Below the pieces are notes generated by a model. It saw only the letters and a program-made list of their open reading frames with translations, was not told the origin of the DNA and made no database searches. A stretch of 64,000 bases of DNA from Hyphomonadaceae bacterium UBA1849 (GTDB taxonomy: Bacteria; Pseudomonadota; Alphaproteobacteria; Caulobacterales; Hyphomonadaceae): the NCBI GenBank assembly GCA_002338565.1, contig DDIN01000005.1:135264-199263 (forward strand). Reading direction: 5' to 3'. A program made the position numbers and the translations under genes. Below are positions 47,286-56,429 of the stretch, one piece after another (position 1 is the first letter of the stretch; every line of letters starts with the position of its first letter).

Positions 47286-49613
47286 CTAAGCCGCTTCCAA
47301 AAACGTCGCGATGACCTTCTTCGTGCCGGCCTTTTCAAACTCAACAGTCATTTTTGCGCCTTCAATGACTTCCACGCGGCCATAGCCGAATTTGATGTGG
47401 AAGACGCGCTGGCCGATCTTAAAGCTGGATTTGCCGGGCGCTGAGGAGGCGATGAGTTCGGCCTTGCCATCTATCGTTGGCGGGGCAGAGCGCTTGCGCT
47501 CTGTCTTTTTCATGCGCTGCCAGCCGGGTGAGGAATAGGTGCTACGCTCGCCCAGATCTTCAAAACTATCTGAGGTTTTGCCACCAAAGCCGGAACTGCC
47601 AAAGCTGCCATAGCCCTGGTTCTGGCCATAGCCGGTCTCGCTCACGGCTTCGACATTTTCATGCGGCAGCTCGTCCACAAAGCGGGACGGGATGACAGAC
47701 TGCCAGCGGCCATAAATCTGGCGATTGGCGACAAAGGAAATCCGGCAGCTCTGGCGCGCGCGGGTAATGCCCACATAGGCAAGGCGGCGCTCTTCCTCGA
47801 GGCCTTTATTGCCGTTCTCGTCGATAGAGCGTTTGGACGGAAAGACTTCCTCTTCCCAGCCCGGCAGGAAGACGAGCGGCCATTCAAGACCCTTCGCGCC
47901 GTGGAGTGTGATGATCTGGACTTCATCATCCGTGCCGCTTTCGGTGGAGGCATCCATGACAAGCTGAACGTGCTCCAGGAAGGCAGCGAGGCTGTCAAAC
48001 TGGCCCATCGCGTTGACGAGCTCTTTCAGGTTGTCGAGCCGCGTTGCTGCTTGAGGCGAGCGGTCGGCGCGCAGCATGTCTGTATAGCCGCTCTCATCGA
48101 GGATTTGCTCTGCCAGTTCAGTATGGCTGATGCCGGCATGGTGCTTGTCGCGCCACATATCCAGATGATTCATGAAGCTGGTGAGGCCGCGTTTTGCCGA
48201 GCCTTTGACTTCATCTGTCTGCAGAACCATGCGGCAGATCGTGTTGAGCGAGCGGCCATCCTCACGGGCAATCGCTTGCAGTTTTTGCAGGCTCGCCGCA
48301 CCGACGCCGCGCTTTGGCTGGTTCACGACGCGTTCGAAAGCGAGGTCGTCATCTTCAGAGCGGATCAGGCGGAAATAGGCCATGGCATCGCGGATTTCAG
48401 CACGCTCGAAGAAGCGCGGGCCGCCAATGACCTTGTAAGGAATCCCCAGCATAATGAAGCGTTCCTCGAACGCCCGCATCTGCCACGAGGCGCGCACCAG
48501 CACCGCGCAATCTGCCAGCTGGCCGCCGCCGCGCTGCCATTGCTCGATATCTTCACCGATCAGGCGGGCTTCGGCCTCGCCGTCCCAGATACCGCGCAGC
48601 TGGACTTTCTCGCCCTGTTCGCCTTCGGTCCAGAGCGTCTTGCCGAGGCGTCCGCGGTTCTCCTGAATGATGTGAGAGGCGGCTGCGAGGATATGGCCGG
48701 TCGAGCGGTAATTACGCTCCAGCCGGATCACCTCTGCGCCGTCGAAATCCTGCTCGAATTTGAGAATGTTCGTCACTTCCGCGCCGCGCCAGCCATAGAT
48801 GGACTGGTCGTCATCACCCACGCAGCAGATATTGCCGGTGCCGCGCGCCAGAAGCCGCAGCCACAGATACTGGGCGATGTTGGTGTCCTGATACTCGTCT
48901 ACGAGGATGTAGCGGAACTTGTTGTGGTACTCCTCCAGCACATCCGGATTTTCCTGAAACAGGCGGATGGTGAGAAGCAGAAGATCGCCAAAGTCGCACG
49001 CATTCAGAACGCTGAGGCGTTTCTGGTAGATGTCATAGACTTTGATGCCTTTGCCATCTGCGAACTGATAGGCCTCGTCCGGCGGCACTTTGCCCGGCAG
49101 CAGCGCGCGGTTCTTCCAGCCATCAATGAGGCCCGCCATGAATCGCGGCGTCCAGCGTTTCGGGTCGATGCCCTCGGCTTCGATGATCTGCTTGCAGAGG
49201 CGGATCTGGTCATCTGTATCGATGATGGTGAAGGTGGATTTCAGGCCGACCAGCTCTGCATGTTTGCGCAGGATTTGCGCAGAGATGGAGTGGAAGGTGC
49301 CGAGCCAGCGCAGGCCTTCGCCTTCCGGCCCGATCAGGTTCATCGCGCGTTCGCGCATCTCGCGGGCGGCCTTGTTGGTGAACGTCACACACAGCGTCTG
49401 CCACGGCTTGGCGCGGCCCGTGCGGATGATGTGCGCAAGGCGGGTCGTCAGAACGCGCGTCTTGCCCGTGCCCGCACCCGCCAGAACGAGAAGCGGCCCG
49501 TCGACGGTTTCAACAGCGCGTTTCTGCTCCGGGTTCAAACCCTCAAGATAGGAGGTCGGTTGGCCGGCTGGACGCGCCATGGCCATCTGGGAAAGCGGGA
49601 TCTGGTCTGACAT
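47286..49613 (-). CDS. UvrD/PcrA-family superfamily-1 DNA helicase
   Basis: A 3'-5' helicase acting in repair and replication restart. The 775-aa protein has the Q motif GLNPEQKRAV, Walker A AGAGTGKT (Lys51), motif Ia TFTNKAAREMRERA, Walker B DEYQDTN, motif III GDDDQSIYGWRGA, motif IV RLERNYRST, motif V TLHGAKGLEWPLVFLPG and motif VI YVGITRAR. The C-terminal tail ends with a conserved small domain (VFHIKFGYGRVEVIEGAKMT) typical of PcrA/UvrD. It converges with the HEPN-like gene across a 56-bp gap. Confidence 0.96.
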   Translation of the reverse strand: MSDQIPLSQMAMARPAGQPTSYLEGLNPEQKRAVETVDGPLLVLAGAGTGKTRVLTTRLAHIIRTGRAKPWQTLCVTFTNKAAREMRERAMNLIGPEGEGLRWLGTFHSISAQILRKHAELVGLKSTFTIIDTDDQIRLCKQIIEAEGIDPKRWTPRFMAGLIDGWKNRALLPGKVPPDEAYQFADGKGIKVYDIYQKRLSVLNACDFGDLLLLTIRLFQENPDVLEEYHNKFRYILVDEYQDTNIAQYLWLRLLARGTGNICCVGDDDQSIYGWRGAEVTNILKFEQDFDGAEVIRLERNYRSTGHILAAASHIIQENRGRLGKTLWTEGEQGEKVQLRGIWDGEAEARLIGEDIEQWQRGGGQLADCAVLVRASWQMRAFEERFIMLGIPYKVIGGPRFFERAEIRDAMAYFRLIRSEDDDLAFERVVNQPKRGVGAASLQKLQAIAREDGRSLNTICRMVLQTDEVKGSAKRGLTSFMNHLDMWRDKHHAGISHTELAEQILDESGYTDMLRADRSPQAATRLDNLKELVNAMGQFDSLAAFLEHVQLVMDASTESGTDDEVQIITLHGAKGLEWPLVFLPGWEEEVFPSKRSIDENGNKGLEEERRLAYVGITRARQSCRISFVANRQIYGRWQSVIPSRFVDELPHENVEAVSETGYGQNQGYGSFGSSGFGGKTSDSFEDLGERSTYSSPGWQRMKKTERKRSAPPTIDGKAELIASSAPGKSSFKIGQRVFHIKFGYGRVEVIEGAKMTVEFEKAGTKKVIATFLEAA

Positions 49614-49759
49614 TCTGTACGTACGATTTTTCTAGGGAATGATTCGCGTTTCGTTCTACTCTAACATGGGGTGAGAACGGGGAAAGTCAGCCTCTGAGAT
49701 TCATCGCATGGCGCTCTGAATTTTCTGAACCTTTCTGCAGTGCAGCGCGTAGAGAGTTC

Positions 49760-50740
49760 ATGGCTGATACGCTCTCCTCTGAAATCACTCTGACACCGAA
49801 GGCGATCGGTCTTGCTGAAGCCAAAACGGACCGAAGCGGGTTCACCCGTCGCAGATGCGGTCGTGGCTGGACTTATCGGGATGAAAATGGCGTCACGCTC
49901 AGAGCCGAAATACGCAGAAGGTGCGAGAAGCTGGCCATTCCGCCGGCCTGGCAGCATGTGTGGATAGCGCCGTCCGCGTCGGCTCATATTCAGGCGTATG
50001 GAACAGACGAGGCAGGGCGGCGCCAGTATATTTATCACCCGCTCTGGACGGATGCGCGAGCTGATCTGAAGTTTGATCAGCTGGAGGAGTTTGGCCTTCG
50101 CTTGCCGCGTATTCGCAAATGTGTGCGCCGTATCCTGCACGGGTCGCAGGACGAGGAGGCTCTGGCGCTTGCCGGGATTGTCTCGCTGCTTGATCTGGGC
50201 GGATTGAGGATTGGCTCTGAGCGGTATCAGACGTCGAGCGGCACCGTGGGGGCGACAACCCTCTCGGCAGAGCATATCCGTATTGATAGCGACAAGCTCG
50301 AGCTGGATTTTCCGGCGAAAGGCGGCACTCAACGCCATGTCGAATTAGAAGATGAAGATCTGATCGCTGCTGTAAAGCAGTGTCAGAAGTCTGATGGCAA
50401 GTATGTGTTTGCCAGAAACGGGCGCCCTGTATCGGCAGGTCGCGTGAATGACTTTCTAGAAGACTGTTGTGGCGCGCGCTTTACAGCCAAGACCTTCCGA
50501 ACGTGGAAGGGCAGTGTGGCGGCGACGTCAGCGCTGAAAAAGACCTCTAAGCCGACGATCAAGATCGTCAGCGAAGCCGCGTCTGATGCGCTAGGCAATA
50601 CGCCTGCAATCGCCAGAAAGTCCTACATCCATCCGAGAATCATTGATGCGGCATCAGACGGAATTAAAAGCATATCAATGGCGGGGCCAACTCGATTGCG
50701 GGCAGATGAGCGCCGTTGTTTCTATCTGATCACCCGATAA
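49760..50740 (+). CDS. Poxvirus-type DNA topoisomerase IB
   Basis: This enzyme relaxes supercoils by a 3'-phosphotyrosyl intermediate. The 326-aa protein has an N-terminal domain with IPPAWQHVWIAPSASAHIQA then YGTDEAGRRQYIYH. The catalytic domain has LLDLGGLRIGSERY (Arg), FPAKGG (Lys), TAKTFRTWKGSVAA (Arg) and the nucleophile Tyr289 in IARKSYIHP. All catalytic residues seem present. The 3' end overlaps the convergent membrane-protein gene by 11 bp. Bacterial TopIB is common but not universal. Confidence 0.9.
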   Translation: MADTLSSEITLTPKAIGLAEAKTDRSGFTRRRCGRGWTYRDENGVTLRAEIRRRCEKLAIPPAWQHVWIAPSASAHIQAYGTDEAGRRQYIYHPLWTDARADLKFDQLEEFGLRLPRIRKCVRRILHGSQDEEALALAGIVSLLDLGGLRIGSERYQTSSGTVGATTLSAEHIRIDSDKLELDFPAKGGTQRHVELEDEDLIAAVKQCQKSDGKYVFARNGRPVSAGRVNDFLEDCCGARFTAKTFRTWKGSVAATSALKKTSKPTIKIVSEAASDALGNTPAIARKSYIHPRIIDAASDGIKSISMAGPTRLRADERRCFYLITR

Positions 50741-51422
50741 ACCGGTTCTGTAGCCAGAGAATGCTCGGATAGGCCGCGATCCATGCCAGTACGAACCGGT
50801 TGAGGCCGAAGAACATGGCATTGGAGAGGTGGAAGCTCGCCGCCAGCACCAGAAACGGGATGAGCGTATATTTCGAGGCAAGGCTGAGCGGGAATAACAG
50901 CTCGCAGACCATGACGAGCCAGCTGCCCGCCAGAAGCAGGGTTTTCCTGTCCGCCAGCCCGCGTAAATTCTCTGCGACCGGGTAGGCGGAAAAGGCAAAC
51001 ACATCGCGCAGGGCGCGGCCTGTGCGCCAGTCCGGATTTCTGATCTTCACCCAGCCCGAAATGAAATAGGAGAGGGTGAGCTGCAGGCCGAGATAACCAA
51101 AGGCGAGCTCTTTCCAGTCCTCCTGCGGCAGCCAGTGGGCGAGCGTCAGGCAGAACAGAATGAGCAGGCTCATCCTGTCCGAACCACCATTATACGGGCC
51201 TTCAAAGCGGTGCAGAATGAGCACGGCAAGCCCGCTCATGGCGAGGCAGATATAGGCCGAATACGCGCCTATCTCCGGATAGAGCAGCAACAGGCAAAGG
51301 ATAAGCCGCAGGCCAAAGAGCAGGCGCTCTTTGCCGCCCGCGCGGATATGCTCAACGCTCGGCATGATGAGCGCGATGGCGAGGAGTATCTCCGTCCAGC
51401 GCATGGCAAGGTCGAGCGTCAT
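50730..51422 (-). CDS. HTTM-like polytopic membrane protein
   Basis: The 230-aa protein has about six hydrophobic helices. LSYFISGWVKIRNPDWRTGR and LLFPLSLASKYTLIPFLVLA, with a helix-borne His (ASFHLSNAMFF), resemble HTTM (vitamin-K-gamma-carboxylase-related) membrane proteins. Function is not known. It is coupled by a 4-bp ATGA overlap to the 139-aa gene, so the two products likely act together. Confidence 0.55.
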   Translation of the reverse strand: MTLDLAMRWTEILLAIALIMPSVEHIRAGGKERLLFGLRLILCLLLLYPEIGAYSAYICLAMSGLAVLILHRFEGPYNGGSDRMSLLILFCLTLAHWLPQEDWKELAFGYLGLQLTLSYFISGWVKIRNPDWRTGRALRDVFAFSAYPVAENLRGLADRKTLLLAGSWLVMVCELLFPLSLASKYTLIPFLVLAASFHLSNAMFFGLNRFVLAWIAAYPSILWLQNRFIG

Positions 51423-51838
51423 GCGAGCGGCTCCGGCGATGAGGTGTAGAGGATTTCCTGCGTCAGGGTTTCATCCTCGCGGTGGATGAAGACGAGGCGA
51501 AAGCGGAATAGCGGGGCGTCTGTTTCGGCTTGCAGGTCGCGTTTCATACGGGTGAGGATTTCGCGTGCCGAATGCTCTGGCGTAATGTCTTGTGAGAGGC
51601 GCTCGGCGCAGGAGACGAGGAACAGGCTCTCATTCCAGCGCGGGTTCCAGATGAGGCGTCGCAGCATGGTCAGCAGCGAGATGTGTTCCGGCCTCTGGCG
51701 AAAGGCCTGCCAGTCACCGCGTGGCTTACCGGCCTCATCCAGCAGCTGGTACTCAATCCGCGGGGACGGTGCGATCACGTCAAAGAAGTTCCAGGACGGA
51801 ATAAGCGCGGGCAGAATGAGCTGGACAGTGCGAAGCAT
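51419..51838 (-). CDS. Uncharacterised 139-aa partner of the HTTM-like protein
   Basis: It begins MLRTVQLILPALIPSWNFFD, with a short hydrophobic N-terminus that may be a membrane anchor. A soluble part follows with YQLLDEAGKPRGDWQAFRQR and FRFRLVFIHREDETLTQEIL. No family is recognised. The stop overlaps the start of the HTTM-like gene. Such pairs, where a small anchored protein precedes an HTTM protein, suggest a two-subunit membrane complex, but this is inference. Confidence 0.6.
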   Translation of the reverse strand: MLRTVQLILPALIPSWNFFDVIAPSPRIEYQLLDEAGKPRGDWQAFRQRPEHISLLTMLRRLIWNPRWNESLFLVSCAERLSQDITPEHSAREILTRMKRDLQAETDAPLFRFRLVFIHREDETLTQEILYTSSPEPLA

Positions 51839-51914
51839 GAAACGTCAGGCCTTGAAGAGGTCTGATACATCATGGTGCGAGCCGGTTAAGAGAAGCTTTT
51901 CGCGACGGTGACCG

Positions 51915-53330
51915 TCAGAACCGGTCTGCGCGTATCTGTTTCTCGAACACGCCGCCGCCAACAGTTGCCTGTACGATCACGGTCGCCATGGATACGGCGA
52001 TCAGAACCGCCGCCGAGGTTTCATACGAGCCGGTCAGCTCGAAGACGATCAGCGTGGTCGAGATTGGCGCGCCAAGAACGGCTCCGGATATCGCGCCCAT
52101 GCCGACCAGTGTGAAGAAGCTTTGGGCCATCTCACCATGGCCGGTGATTGCTGCCATAATCGCTCCGAACACGCCGCCCACCATGGCCCCCACGAAGATG
52201 GAGCTTGAGAAGACGCCGCCGCCAAAACGCGCGCCGATGCAAATGGTCGTTGCCGCGATTTTTGCGACGGCGAGGATCAGCATGAAGGCGGCGCTATAGC
52301 CTGTCGCGATGGCGGTTGCCGTTGCTTCATAGCCGACGCTCAAGACCTGCGGATAGGCGAGGGCAAAGACACCGATGATGAGGCCGGCGATTGGCGGCAG
52401 CATCCAGTGCGGAATTTTGATCTTGTCTGCGAACCGGCTGCCAATGTGAGGCGCGGCAACCCATGCGCGGATCATCACAATAGCCAGTCCTGCTGCGATC
52501 AGGCCGATAAATGGTGTGCCGATGAAGAAGATCACCGGTGGGTCATCGAAGACAGGCGGGGCGAAGACAGCGTTATTGCCAAAGATCAGACGGGTGACGA
52601 GCGAGCCGGAGACGCTGGCGACCGCAATCGGCCCGATGTCAGATGTCCGGTAGCGGCCCAGAACGACTTCGTGCGCAAAGAGCAGGCCTGCCAGCGGCGC
52701 GTTGAACGAGCTGGCGACGGCAGCGGCTGCGCCGCATCCAAGCAGGGCGCGGATCTGGGCTGGTGTCAGGTTGAAACGGTGGGCGAAAAAGCCGGACAGC
52801 ACAGCGCCCACGTGAACGGCTGGTCCCTCCCGGCCTGCACTCGCGCCTGAACCAAGCGATGCAACGGCGATCAGAAAAGTCTGAAGGCCGTCTTTCAGCG
52901 ACATATGCAGGGAAACGAGCGGCGTTGTGCGCCCGCGCCGATCCAGCACATGACGGCGGGCTTCGATGACGTCGCGAATGCCGCCAATGCGCGGGTCGCC
53001 GCGAATGCCGAGCTTGAGGCCGATATAGAGAAGCGCTGAAACGAAGAAACCGCCAATGACCGGGATGAGCAAGGCGCGCAGCGGGTGAAGCTGTGTCACC
53101 GCGCTGGTAATGCGTTCATCCTGAGCGCCAAAGCCGATAAACTCGATACCGACAATCGCGGCGCGCAGACCTGCCATGACAAGCCCGACCAGAAGGCCGC
53201 AGAACAGGGCAAGCAGCCAGACTTTACTCTCGGAGATCAGGCTGCGCCGACTATAGCGCGACACCATCGCTTTGGATTGCGAGGCGCGTTTTTTGATCTC
53301 TTCTGTCAGTGGACTGTTTGGTGAACCCAT
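51915..53330 (-). CDS. ClC-family chloride channel/antiporter
   Basis: The 471-aa protein has about ten or more membrane helices. The ion-path motifs are GSGASAGREGPAVH (GSG at 160-162, gating Glu168) and FNAPLAGLLFAHE. GARFGGGVFSSSIFVGA stands where many ClC proteins have GxFxP. No CBS domains follow. The external gating Glu is kept, but the internal proton-Glu cannot be assigned by eye, so channel versus H+/Cl- exchange is open. The N-terminal 35 residues are cytoplasmic and basic. Confidence 0.9.
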   Translation of the reverse strand: MGSPNSPLTEEIKKRASQSKAMVSRYSRRSLISESKVWLLALFCGLLVGLVMAGLRAAIVGIEFIGFGAQDERITSAVTQLHPLRALLIPVIGGFFVSALLYIGLKLGIRGDPRIGGIRDVIEARRHVLDRRGRTTPLVSLHMSLKDGLQTFLIAVASLGSGASAGREGPAVHVGAVLSGFFAHRFNLTPAQIRALLGCGAAAAVASSFNAPLAGLLFAHEVVLGRYRTSDIGPIAVASVSGSLVTRLIFGNNAVFAPPVFDDPPVIFFIGTPFIGLIAAGLAIVMIRAWVAAPHIGSRFADKIKIPHWMLPPIAGLIIGVFALAYPQVLSVGYEATATAIATGYSAAFMLILAVAKIAATTICIGARFGGGVFSSSIFVGAMVGGVFGAIMAAITGHGEMAQSFFTLVGMGAISGAVLGAPISTTLIVFELTGSYETSAAVLIAVSMATVIVQATVGGGVFEKQIRADRF

Positions 53331-53599
53331 GCCCTCAAAAACGCCTATTGCCGCAGAACGTCAAGTTGATGGAGGGAGATATATCAGGAGAGTCTTTCAA
53401 ACTCGTGTGAGCGGACTAGATTTGCTTTCCACAAATAATGTTTCGAGCCGGAAATCCGCGACAACACTTTGAAATTCCGTCCGTGTCCGGCCTGCTGCGT
53501 TAACCCAAAAAGGCGAATCCAGTTCGCTTATGAAATGAACCCCATTGTGTGATATGATTTGGATCGCTAACTAAGGGCCAAAGGGGAATACATTCGCTT
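53331..53599. other. Divergent intergenic region between the ClC gene and sspB
   Basis: A 269-bp gap with no supported gene. It has an AT-rich stretch around 53528-53580 that may hold the sspB promoter. No regulatory box that I recognise. Confidence 0.35.
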
Positions 53600-54106
53600 A
53601 TGACCGATGACATTGGCTATCAGGCGCTATTCGAAGCTGCGAAACGCGGTGTGATGAAAGAGGCGCTTAAAGTGGCAGCTTCACCAGCTGGCCTTCCGGG
53701 CAACCACCATTTCTACATTTCGTTCCGTACGAAAGCGCCTGGCGTGCAAATTGCCGAGCAGCTGCTGACGCGTTTTCCGGAAGATATGACGATTGTGATC
53801 CAGCACCAGTTCTGGGATCTGGAAGTGCATGATCATCACTTCGAAATCGTGCTTCAGTTCTCTGGCGTGCCGCAGCACCTGCACATCCCTTATGCGGCCG
53901 TGACTCGCTTCCTCGACCCAAGCGTCGATTTTGCGATGGAAATTCCGCCTGCGCACATGCACACGGCTGAAACGCTCGACATCTCGGACACTCCGGCAGC
54001 TGCCGAGCCTGCTCAAACCGTAGCAGAAGAAAGCGATGATGCTGAACCGTCACGTCCGGCCAGCGATGGTACGGTTGTGAGCATTGATGCCTTCCGCCGG
54101 AAGTAA
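53600..54106 (+). CDS. sspB: SspB-family ClpXP adaptor
   Basis: The 168-aa protein starts MTDDIGYQALFEAAKRGVMK and carries the family segment GLPGNHHFYISFRTKAPGVQ, IPYAAVTRFLDPSVDFAMEI and a flexible acidic linker. The C-terminal ClpX-binding tail is VVSIDAFRRK. SspB tethers ssrA-tagged and other substrates to ClpX. The alphaproteobacterial form is recognised by the FxIP-type strand and C-terminal basic tail. A thioesterase gene starts 5 bp later. Confidence 0.9.
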   Translation: MTDDIGYQALFEAAKRGVMKEALKVAASPAGLPGNHHFYISFRTKAPGVQIAEQLLTRFPEDMTIVIQHQFWDLEVHDHHFEIVLQFSGVPQHLHIPYAAVTRFLDPSVDFAMEIPPAHMHTAETLDISDTPAAAEPAQTVAEESDDAEPSRPASDGTVVSIDAFRRK

Positions 54107-54111
54107 CTGAC

Positions 54112-54570
54112 TTGGCTGATCCTGCAGACGAAAAACCACGCCTCAGCGACGCAGAAATGCTCGCTAAGTTCAAGAATGCGAAGAAGCGTCCGGCCTGTTC
54201 GGAAACGCTGGGCATGGAGCTGATGTCCGTCGATCAGGAGAACATGTCTCTGCGCATGTCTTTCAATATTGGCGAGCAGTTCTCTAACCCGACAGGTGCT
54301 ATTCAGGGCGGCTTTCTGACGGCCATGCTGGATGAGGCGATGTCTGTCTGCTGCATCATTGCGTCTAACGTAACGATGACTGCGCCGACGCTTGAGCTGA
54401 AGACGAGCTATTTCCGTCCACTGTTTCCTGGCCATGCCGAAGCCGAAGCGCGCATTTTGCGCCGTGGTAAGTCGATTGCTTTCATGGAAGCAGAGCTTTT
54501 CGATCCGGAAGGCCGCGTGGTTGCCAAGGCAAGCGCAACGGCTGCGCCAAAACCGTTCAAGCGTCTCTGA
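54112..54570 (+). CDS. PaaI-type hotdog thioesterase
   Basis: The 152-aa protein has NPTGAIQGGFLTAMLDEAMS, the hotdog helix with the general-base Asp position of PaaI proteins, then LELKTSYFRPLFPGHAEAEA. Expected to hydrolyse acyl- or aryl-CoA thioesters. The frame opens with TTG at 54112, with GGAAG 10 bp upstream; the next Met is 15 residues in. It is probably co-transcribed with sspB. Confidence 0.8.
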   Translation: MADPADEKPRLSDAEMLAKFKNAKKRPACSETLGMELMSVDQENMSLRMSFNIGEQFSNPTGAIQGGFLTAMLDEAMSVCCIIASNVTMTAPTLELKTSYFRPLFPGHAEAEARILRRGKSIAFMEAELFDPEGRVVAKASATAAPKPFKRL

Positions 54571-54662
54571 CCTTTCATTTTGCCTGAAATTCACCTCGTT
54601 TTTCGCCTGAAATCACCTTACTGGCTGGTTTGAATCAGGCTGTTTCAAAATCGGGGGATTTC

Positions 54663-55580
54663 ATGAGTTTCAGACTGTCACGCCGCACAATGCTTGTGAG
54701 CGCTGCAAGCCTTCCAGTGCTTGCGGCCTGTTCTTCATCTGAGGACGAGCTTCCTGCGCCACCGGAAAACGAGGGGCGCATTGAAGGCGTGCACACGGCA
54801 ATCGCTTATATGGAAAGCCAGAATGGCGGCCGGTTTGGCGTGTCTGCGGTGAACCTTGCGACAGGGCAGACGATCACCCATCGCGGCGATGAGCGCTTTG
54901 CCATGTGTTCCAGCTTCAAATGGTTGCTCGCCGCGCTGGTGCTTCAACGGGTGCAGGCAGGTGAGGAAGACCTGTCGCGTATGATTGAATTCACTGAAGC
55001 TGACATGGTGATGCACGCGCCGATCACCGAGCCCGCCTTGGGCGAAGGGCGTCTAAGCGTCGAGGCTCTGTGTCGTGGAACGGTTCAGACGAGTGATAAT
55101 CCGGCGGCGAACCTGTTGCTGCGCACGCTGGGCGGACCGGAAGGCTTCACGCAAATCCTGCGCGACAATGGCGAGATGACGACGCGTCTCGACCGGTGGG
55201 AGCCGATGCTGAATGAGAATGCGCCGGGCGATCCGCAGGACACCAGCACGCCGAACGCCATGGTCAGCCTGATGGGATATTACCTCTTCGGTGGCGGGCT
55301 CAACGCCGAGTATCAGACCTTGTTGAAAGACTGGATGATTGGCGCAACGACCGGTCTGGCACGTCTGCGCGATGGCATGGATGCGCCATGGATTGGCGGC
55401 GACAAGACGGGCACCAGCTCGAACAATCAGAGCAATGACGTTGCCTTTGCCTACCGTCCGGATGCGCCGAATGATCCTATCCTGATCACCAGCTATCTGA
55501 ATGTCGAAAACCCGGTAGGTGCAGAGACAGACGAGCTGCACGCCACCATCGGGCGTCAGATCATGTGGGCGCTGGCCTAG
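54663..55580 (+). CDS. Class A beta-lactamase, predicted Tat-type lipoprotein
   Basis: The 305-aa precursor hydrolyses beta-lactams by an acyl-Ser intermediate. All active-site elements are present: SSFK with Ser83 and Lys86, SDN at 144-146, the omega-loop Glu180 in EPMLN, and KTG at 248-250. Cys82 precedes the nucleophile as in some carbapenemases, but the matching Cys after KTG is missing (KTGTSS), so no such disulfide is expected. The N-terminus MSFRLSRRTMLVSAASLPVL, ending AAC with Cys23, combines a twin-Arg-like motif with a lipobox. Start after GGGGG at 54663. No regulator gene (ampR type) is adjacent. Confidence 0.9.
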   Translation: MSFRLSRRTMLVSAASLPVLAACSSSEDELPAPPENEGRIEGVHTAIAYMESQNGGRFGVSAVNLATGQTITHRGDERFAMCSSFKWLLAALVLQRVQAGEEDLSRMIEFTEADMVMHAPITEPALGEGRLSVEALCRGTVQTSDNPAANLLLRTLGGPEGFTQILRDNGEMTTRLDRWEPMLNENAPGDPQDTSTPNAMVSLMGYYLFGGGLNAEYQTLLKDWMIGATTGLARLRDGMDAPWIGGDKTGTSSNNQSNDVAFAYRPDAPNDPILITSYLNVENPVGAETDELHATIGRQIMWALA

Positions 55581-55963
55581 GTCAGTTCCGGCCCTTCAAA
55601 ATGGTCCAGAGCGCGTGAGCGGACAATGATCCGCTCGCGTTCGCCTTCGCGGCGTTCCACCAGCAGGCGGGCAACCTGACTGTCATCATGGAAGGCCGCG
55701 CCTGTCAGGCTGTCGAGCAGGGCTTTGGCGAGGTTGTCGAGGTCCATGATGGGCGGATCGCCGGTGAATTCCATCACGATGTGGACTTCATAATCGCCAT
55801 ATTCAGGGCGCACGCGCGTGAAGTCCTTGCGGAAGAAATCCTTGAAGAGCGGTTTATAGTATTTGGCCTGAGTGGTGATGCCATTGCATTTGGCTTCCAG
55901 TGTGCCGTCATCGAGAAGCCGCGCGCGGACTTTCCCTTTTCCGATCCATTCCGGTTCGCTCAT
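55577..55963 (-). CDS. RusA-like Holliday-junction resolvase family protein
   Basis: The 128-aa protein has DLDNLAKALLDSLTGAAFHD then DSQV, the DxDN … K … D core of RusA nucleases, and RERIIVRSRAL. In E. coli RusA is prophage-encoded and cuts four-way junctions. Here no phage genes are near, so it may be a stand-alone repair gene. Start chosen at 55963; an in-frame ATG at 56014 adds 17 residues. It shares a 4-bp CTAG stop overlap with the beta-lactamase gene. Confidence 0.8.
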   Translation of the reverse strand: MSEPEWIGKGKVRARLLDDGTLEAKCNGITTQAKYYKPLFKDFFRKDFTRVRPEYGDYEVHIVMEFTGDPPIMDLDNLAKALLDSLTGAAFHDDSQVARLLVERREGERERIIVRSRALDHFEGPELT

Positions 55964-56084
55964 GCGTGCACAATCCCTCTCACTGGTTTGTGCATACAGG
56001 GCTTTAGGTCGCACGACCAGCGGCTTGACCTTTGGAGGGTGAAGGCGCGATGTGCGCTGACTGAATTTCTGCCGGAGCGACCCG

Positions 56085-56420
56085 ATGACTGATGTGCCTG
56101 CATGCCCGAAATGTGGCTGTGACTATGCTTATGAAGACGGCGCTCTGTTCGTTTGCCCGGAATGCGCGCATGAATGGTCCGTCGCCCAGCCAGCAGAAGC
56201 CGAAGGCCGTGTCTGGCGCGATGCCAATGGCAATATTCTGCAGGATGGCGACACAGTTACCGTGATCAAGGATTTGAAGGTCAAAGGCGCTTCAAAGCCT
56301 GTCAAAGTCGGTACAGTGGTCAAGAATATCCGCCTCGTCGAAGGCGATCATGATATTGATTGCAAGATCGATGGCTTTGGCGCGATGGGCCTGAAGACGG
56401 AGTTCGTCAAAAAGGTCTGA
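56085..56420 (+). CDS. PhnA/YjdM-family zinc-ribbon protein
   Basis: The 111-aa protein has an N-terminal zinc ribbon C7-x2-C10 … C24-x2-C27 (CPKC, CPEC). A C-terminal SH3-like domain follows with [20 protein letters not shown] and LKVKG. Although named PhnA, such proteins are not generally phosphonoacetate hydrolases and their true role is unclear. Confidence 0.88.
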   Translation: MTDVPACPKCGCDYAYEDGALFVCPECAHEWSVAQPAEAEGRVWRDANGNILQDGDTVTVIKDLKVKGASKPVKVGTVVKNIRLVEGDHDIDCKIDGFGAMGLKTEFVKKV

Positions 56421-56429
56421 TCGAACCGC

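Noticed and set aside
47661..49610. A 649-codon open frame on the plus strand opposite the helicase gene
   Set aside because: It is the antisense shadow of a clearly conserved UvrD/PcrA gene; the translation shows no domain and no ribosome site.
54580..54620. Two similar short stretches (GCCTGAAATTCACC and GCCTGAAATCACC) before the beta-lactamase gene
   Set aside because: Short imperfect direct repeat in non-coding DNA with no partner elsewhere in the window.
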